Below, piece after piece: positions 60,742 through 64,000 of a DNA stretch of 64,000 bases (positions are counted from its first letter, which is position 1; every line of letters starts with the position of its first letter). Position numbers and translations under genes: made by a program. Source of the DNA: Tetradesmus obliquus (Eukaryota > Chlorophyta > Chlorophyceae > Sphaeropleales > Scenedesmaceae); NCBI GenBank assembly GCA_030272155.1, contig CP126200.1, forward strand, positions 2,914,001-2,978,000, given 5' to 3'. The notes under the pieces are model-generated. The model made no database searches. It was not told the DNA's origin and saw only the letters and a list, made by a program, of their open reading frames with translations.

Positions 60742-63700
60742 ATGGCTTTGTTCGAGGAGGGCACCGATCCATCCTACTATGCGATATTGAACGTGCCGAA
60801 GGATGCATCTTACGAGGTGAGGTTGGGCTGATGCCTGCTTGCCAGCCTGGCACTACTGCACTACTGTGCCTCTGCTGTTAACCATGCACACCCTGCTGTG
60901 AATGCGCCTGCAGGACATCAAGCGCTCTTACAGGAGCCTAGCACAGGTGTTTCATCCCGATAAGCACCTGGACGATGATCTGCGTGACAAAGCACAGGAG
61001 GCATTTGCAAAGCTGCAGGTCTGTACTGCAGAAATGTACAGCAGCACAGTGCACTTTGAGTCCCTAGCACTGCTGACTTGCAAGCGCTGCTTAGGAGTAA
61101 ACTGTGTCACCACGTGATTGTGGCCAGCCACGGAAGACAGCAACAGTAACAGCAACGCTGCACTGCCTTCACAGATTACCAATGACGTGGCATAAGCATG
61201 CAGCACAGTTGCTGCAGCACCAGCATGTGCAGGTCACACAATGTTGCTGCAGCAGGACCTTCTTTATGCGCGTCGGTTCAGCAGTTGCAGCACACTGCTC
61301 TCTGCCTCACCAGCAAGCAGCGGCGTGCTGCTGACTGGTTAACAGTGCCTAGTAGCGCAGTCCCACGTTTCTCATGCACTTGTGCTGCCACTACATGCGT
61401 GCGCATTGTTTGCTGAGCGGCACACAGCGTCTGGCCTCTCATGCTACCCTGCTGCTGTGCGCTTGCAGGAGGCATACGAGGTGCTGAGCGACCCTCAGAA
61501 GCGTGATGTGTATGACGTGTATGGCAAGGAGGGGCTCAATGCAGGCATGTCGCTGGGCACAAAGCTGAAGAACACAGGTGCGCCAGCAGCTCACAATGCT
61601 TTGTACAACTTGCTAAGCAGCAACAGTAGACTTGCAGCAGCAGCAGCAGCAGCAGCAGCTGGTGCAGCTACATGGCTGACAGTAGCAGCAGCAGCAGCAG
61701 CAGCAGGGAGGTTCTAGAAGCGGAGCTTGTGCAGCAGCTGCTGCAGCAAGGATACTTGCGACAGGATGTCTTCCATGCACTGGTGCTGTGTCAACATCAT
61801 GTAAACCACCACCATGCTATTGCCTGCAGATGAGCTGCGCAAGGAGTGGGAGGCGTTCAAAGCGCAGCAGCGTGCAGCGCGCGAGGAGGCTGCCGCCAGC
61901 CACCGCGGCATATACATCTGTCGCGTGGACGGCCGCGGCTGGGCGCATGGTGACTGGGCAGCAGTGCCGCAGATCCGCATGGTGGTGGTGCAGAACTCGC
62001 TGGATGTGTCGGTTACAGATGCAGACGTGCTGCTGCTGCAGGGCCAGGCAGCACTGCGCGGCAATCAGGTGGGTTGGGTGGCTTTGTGCAGTGTGCTTAG
62101 GGACAAGCGATATGGAGGAGCGCAACATTTGTTGCAGAGCCAAGCAGCACAGGGACTGACAACAGGCTTCAAGCACAGCATTTAAAGGCATGTTGTGGAT
62201 GCTGTCCTGAGCGGCATGCATCATGTACTGTGCCTGCTATGTTTTTGCTTGCACACCACATGCGCACACTGCGCAGACATGTGCTGGGGCAGCAGGGCGC
62301 AACGTGCTTGCCTTCGCAATGATCAGCACACGCAGCCAGCTTACATGCAGCACACATGCACATGTACATAAATTCGTCCTTTCACATGCATATGCGCCCG
62401 CAACATGCTGTTGTGCAACTGCTGCTTGCTGGCGCGCAGGGCAGCGGCAGCGTGGTAGCAGGCTACAAGCGCGTGCTGTCACCAAACGACGAGTTGGAGG
62501 CACATGCAGTGCTAGGCCTGCGCAGCTTGCTGCAGCTGACCAGCACGCGCCGCTTGGGGCACTACACAACAGCAGCAGCCACTGGCAGCTACTCCTGGGA
62601 TCAGGGCATGGGCCTGCAGCTGACAACCAGCAGGCAGCTGACACACAGCAGCAGCGCATCACTCACGTGGGTGGTGGGCCCACCCAATGCATCAAGCATG
62701 GGCATCAGCATCAGCCACAGGGGCAGCAAGTACGTCATAACAGGCAAGATTGACCTCGGGCTTGTTACAAGCCTCAGCAGCAGGCTCACGTACCTGTTAA
62801 ATGACAACCTGTCACTGAAAATAACAGGGCGCATCGGCACCAGCGGGGTAGATGCAGAGCTAGGGCTGGCCAGGAAGTTTAGCCCCACCAGCAGCTTGTA
62901 TGCAGGCTCAGCAGTGAGCCTGCAGGGTGGCACAGCATTCAAGGTGCGCTACAGCCGCGCAGGTCAGGTGTTCGAGTTCCCGATCCTGCTAACGGGGGAT
63001 TGCAGGGATTGGGAGGTGCTGGCAGCTGCCAGCATTGTGCCACCCCTTGCCAGCTTTCTGCTTATGCGATACGTGGTGGGGCCGCTGAAGCGCTGGCAGC
63101 GGCGGCGAGCAGAAACAGCGGCACGCAGCGAGCATGCAGAGCAGCTGCGGCGAGAGGCCAACAGGGCAGCAGCGGAGCGCGCGCTGCTGCAGCCGGTGGC
63201 TCGGCGTAAGGCAGCAGCGGAGGCTGCTGCTGGCGGGCTGGTGATACTGGAAGCAGTGTATGGGCTACTGCATGAGTATCGGCTGGTGCGCGCGCAGCAG
63301 GGGCAGAGCAGCAGCAGCGAAGCAGCAGCGGGTCCCCAGCGAGACCAGCAGCGGCAGCAGCAGCAGCAGCAGGAGCAGCACAGAAAGCAGGAGCAGCAAG
63401 CGAAGGCGCAGCAGCAAGCCAGCAGCAGTAGCAGCAGCAGCAGCCAAGGGCAGCCGCAGATGAACGGCAGCAGCAGTAGCAGCAGCAGCAGCCCTGCTGC
63501 AGATGCAGCAGCTGGCAGCAGCAGCAGCAGCAGTGAAGGCGATCTGGCGCTGCCACCTCCATGGCTAGATGTGACAGATGCGCTGCAGTACCTGGTGTCT
63601 GGAGGCAAGCTTGAGCTGCATGGTGGCGTGTCAAAGCTGGGGCTCATGGGCTTTGCTGATGTGGCAGAAGGTGACAAGGAGCTGTATGTTGCCTACTGTT

Positions 63701-63876
63701 ACAAGCAGCGGCTGTTTGAGAAGGTGGTTGGTGATGCAGATCTGCTGCGGCTGCCCGGTGCTGGCGAGCCAGTGTGCGAGCCAGATGTGGCAGACCGGCT
63801 GTGGGCCAAGTACCGCAGCATGTACCAGCAGCAGCAGCAGCAGCAGCCCCAGCAGCAGCAGGAAGCAGCTCAGTAG
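60742..63876 (+). CDS. DNAJC11: DNAJC11-type J-domain protein (mitochondrial cristae/MICOS-linked)
   Basis: Exons 60742-60816, 60914-61018, 61469-61577, 61830-62068 and 62440-63876, all phases closing; 654 residues. The N-terminal J domain (about 10-80) has [20 protein letters not shown], the catalytic HPD in [10 protein letters not shown], and [20 protein letters not shown]. The middle is a beta-rich region ([53 protein letters not shown]) as in DNAJC11, followed by the DUF3395-like C-terminus with [18 protein letters not shown] and [41 protein letters not shown] Gln/Ser insert of about 85 residues splits the DUF3395 region. In animals DNAJC11 associates with the MICOS/SAM complexes of mitochondria; the same role is inferred. 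The start ATG gives the standard short leader before the J domain. Confidence 0.9.
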
Positions 63877-64000
63877 CTGCAGCACTGTGTTGCAATCAAG
63901 GATAAATCTATGTTTGTGTCTGCGTGTTGCTATTGTGTGTGGTAGCAAACAGCATTATGGGCAAAGCGTGTGGGAGTTTGTGGTGCAAGCAGTAATGACT

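Noticed and set aside
1..64000. Exon echoes as pure assembly duplication
   Set aside because: Copies differ from their source at many positions, truncate at different points and have different flanks; an assembly duplicate would be near identical. Long reads would still be the decisive test.

Overview
This is nuclear DNA of a green alga, most likely Chlorophyceae. The evidence is very high CAG/CTG trinucleotide content, many short GT-AG introns that end in CTGCAG, long poly-Gln, poly-Ser and poly-Ala insertions inside conserved proteins, TGTAA-type polyadenylation words, and a flagellar-transport gene. No bacterial, organellar or viral genes were seen. I built the gene models by hand from splice sites, reading phase and protein families. 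Nearly every intron phase closes, and the exceptions are stated in the entries.

Layout. (1) 1-8421, minus: a single-pass receptor-like TKL-type protein kinase, cut at its C-terminus by the window edge. (2) 9138-15031, minus: the dynein-2 intermediate chain WDR60/DYNC2I1. (3) 16093-20991, plus: MnmG/MTO1, the organellar tRNA wobble-uridine modification enzyme, with exon 1 not found. (4) 24867-38338, minus: a very large secreted protein with an M43 (pappalysin-like) metalloprotease domain, about eight CCP/sushi-like modules, cysteine-rich repeats, a cadherin-like domain and an EGF-like element. (5) 40585-41800, minus: a FAM221-family cysteine-rich protein, N-terminus unresolved. (6) 42849-54054, plus: a large SMP + C2 membrane-contact lipid-transfer protein. 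(7) 55762-60243, minus: a CNNM/DUF21-CBS membrane protein. (8) 60742-63876, plus: DNAJC11 (J domain + DUF3395). Genes 7 and 8 are head-to-head over 0.5 kb. Genes 6/7 and 3/4 are tail-to-tail. The genes share no pathway and look like an ordinary eukaryotic neighbourhood.

The most unusual property is shared by most of the genes. Introns carry many diverged, partial, direct-orientation copies of the neighbouring exon ('exon echoes'), each usually keeping one authentic splice site. Two loci form arrays: about seven ~135-bp copies of the kinase P-loop exon (4816-5647), and three extra 75-nt copies of the first CBS exon of the CNNM gene (58325-58636). Several copies, including a 57-nt copy in MnmG, have a plausible acceptor and donor, an open frame and symmetric phase, so they could be spliced in without breaking the protein. 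Other notable points are a predicted Glu-to-Gln change at the catalytic position of the metalloprotease, class 1-1 exon modularity of its CCP modules, an 18-nt microexon in the kinase, two GC-AG introns, and a ~1.7-kb alternating purine-pyrimidine intron.
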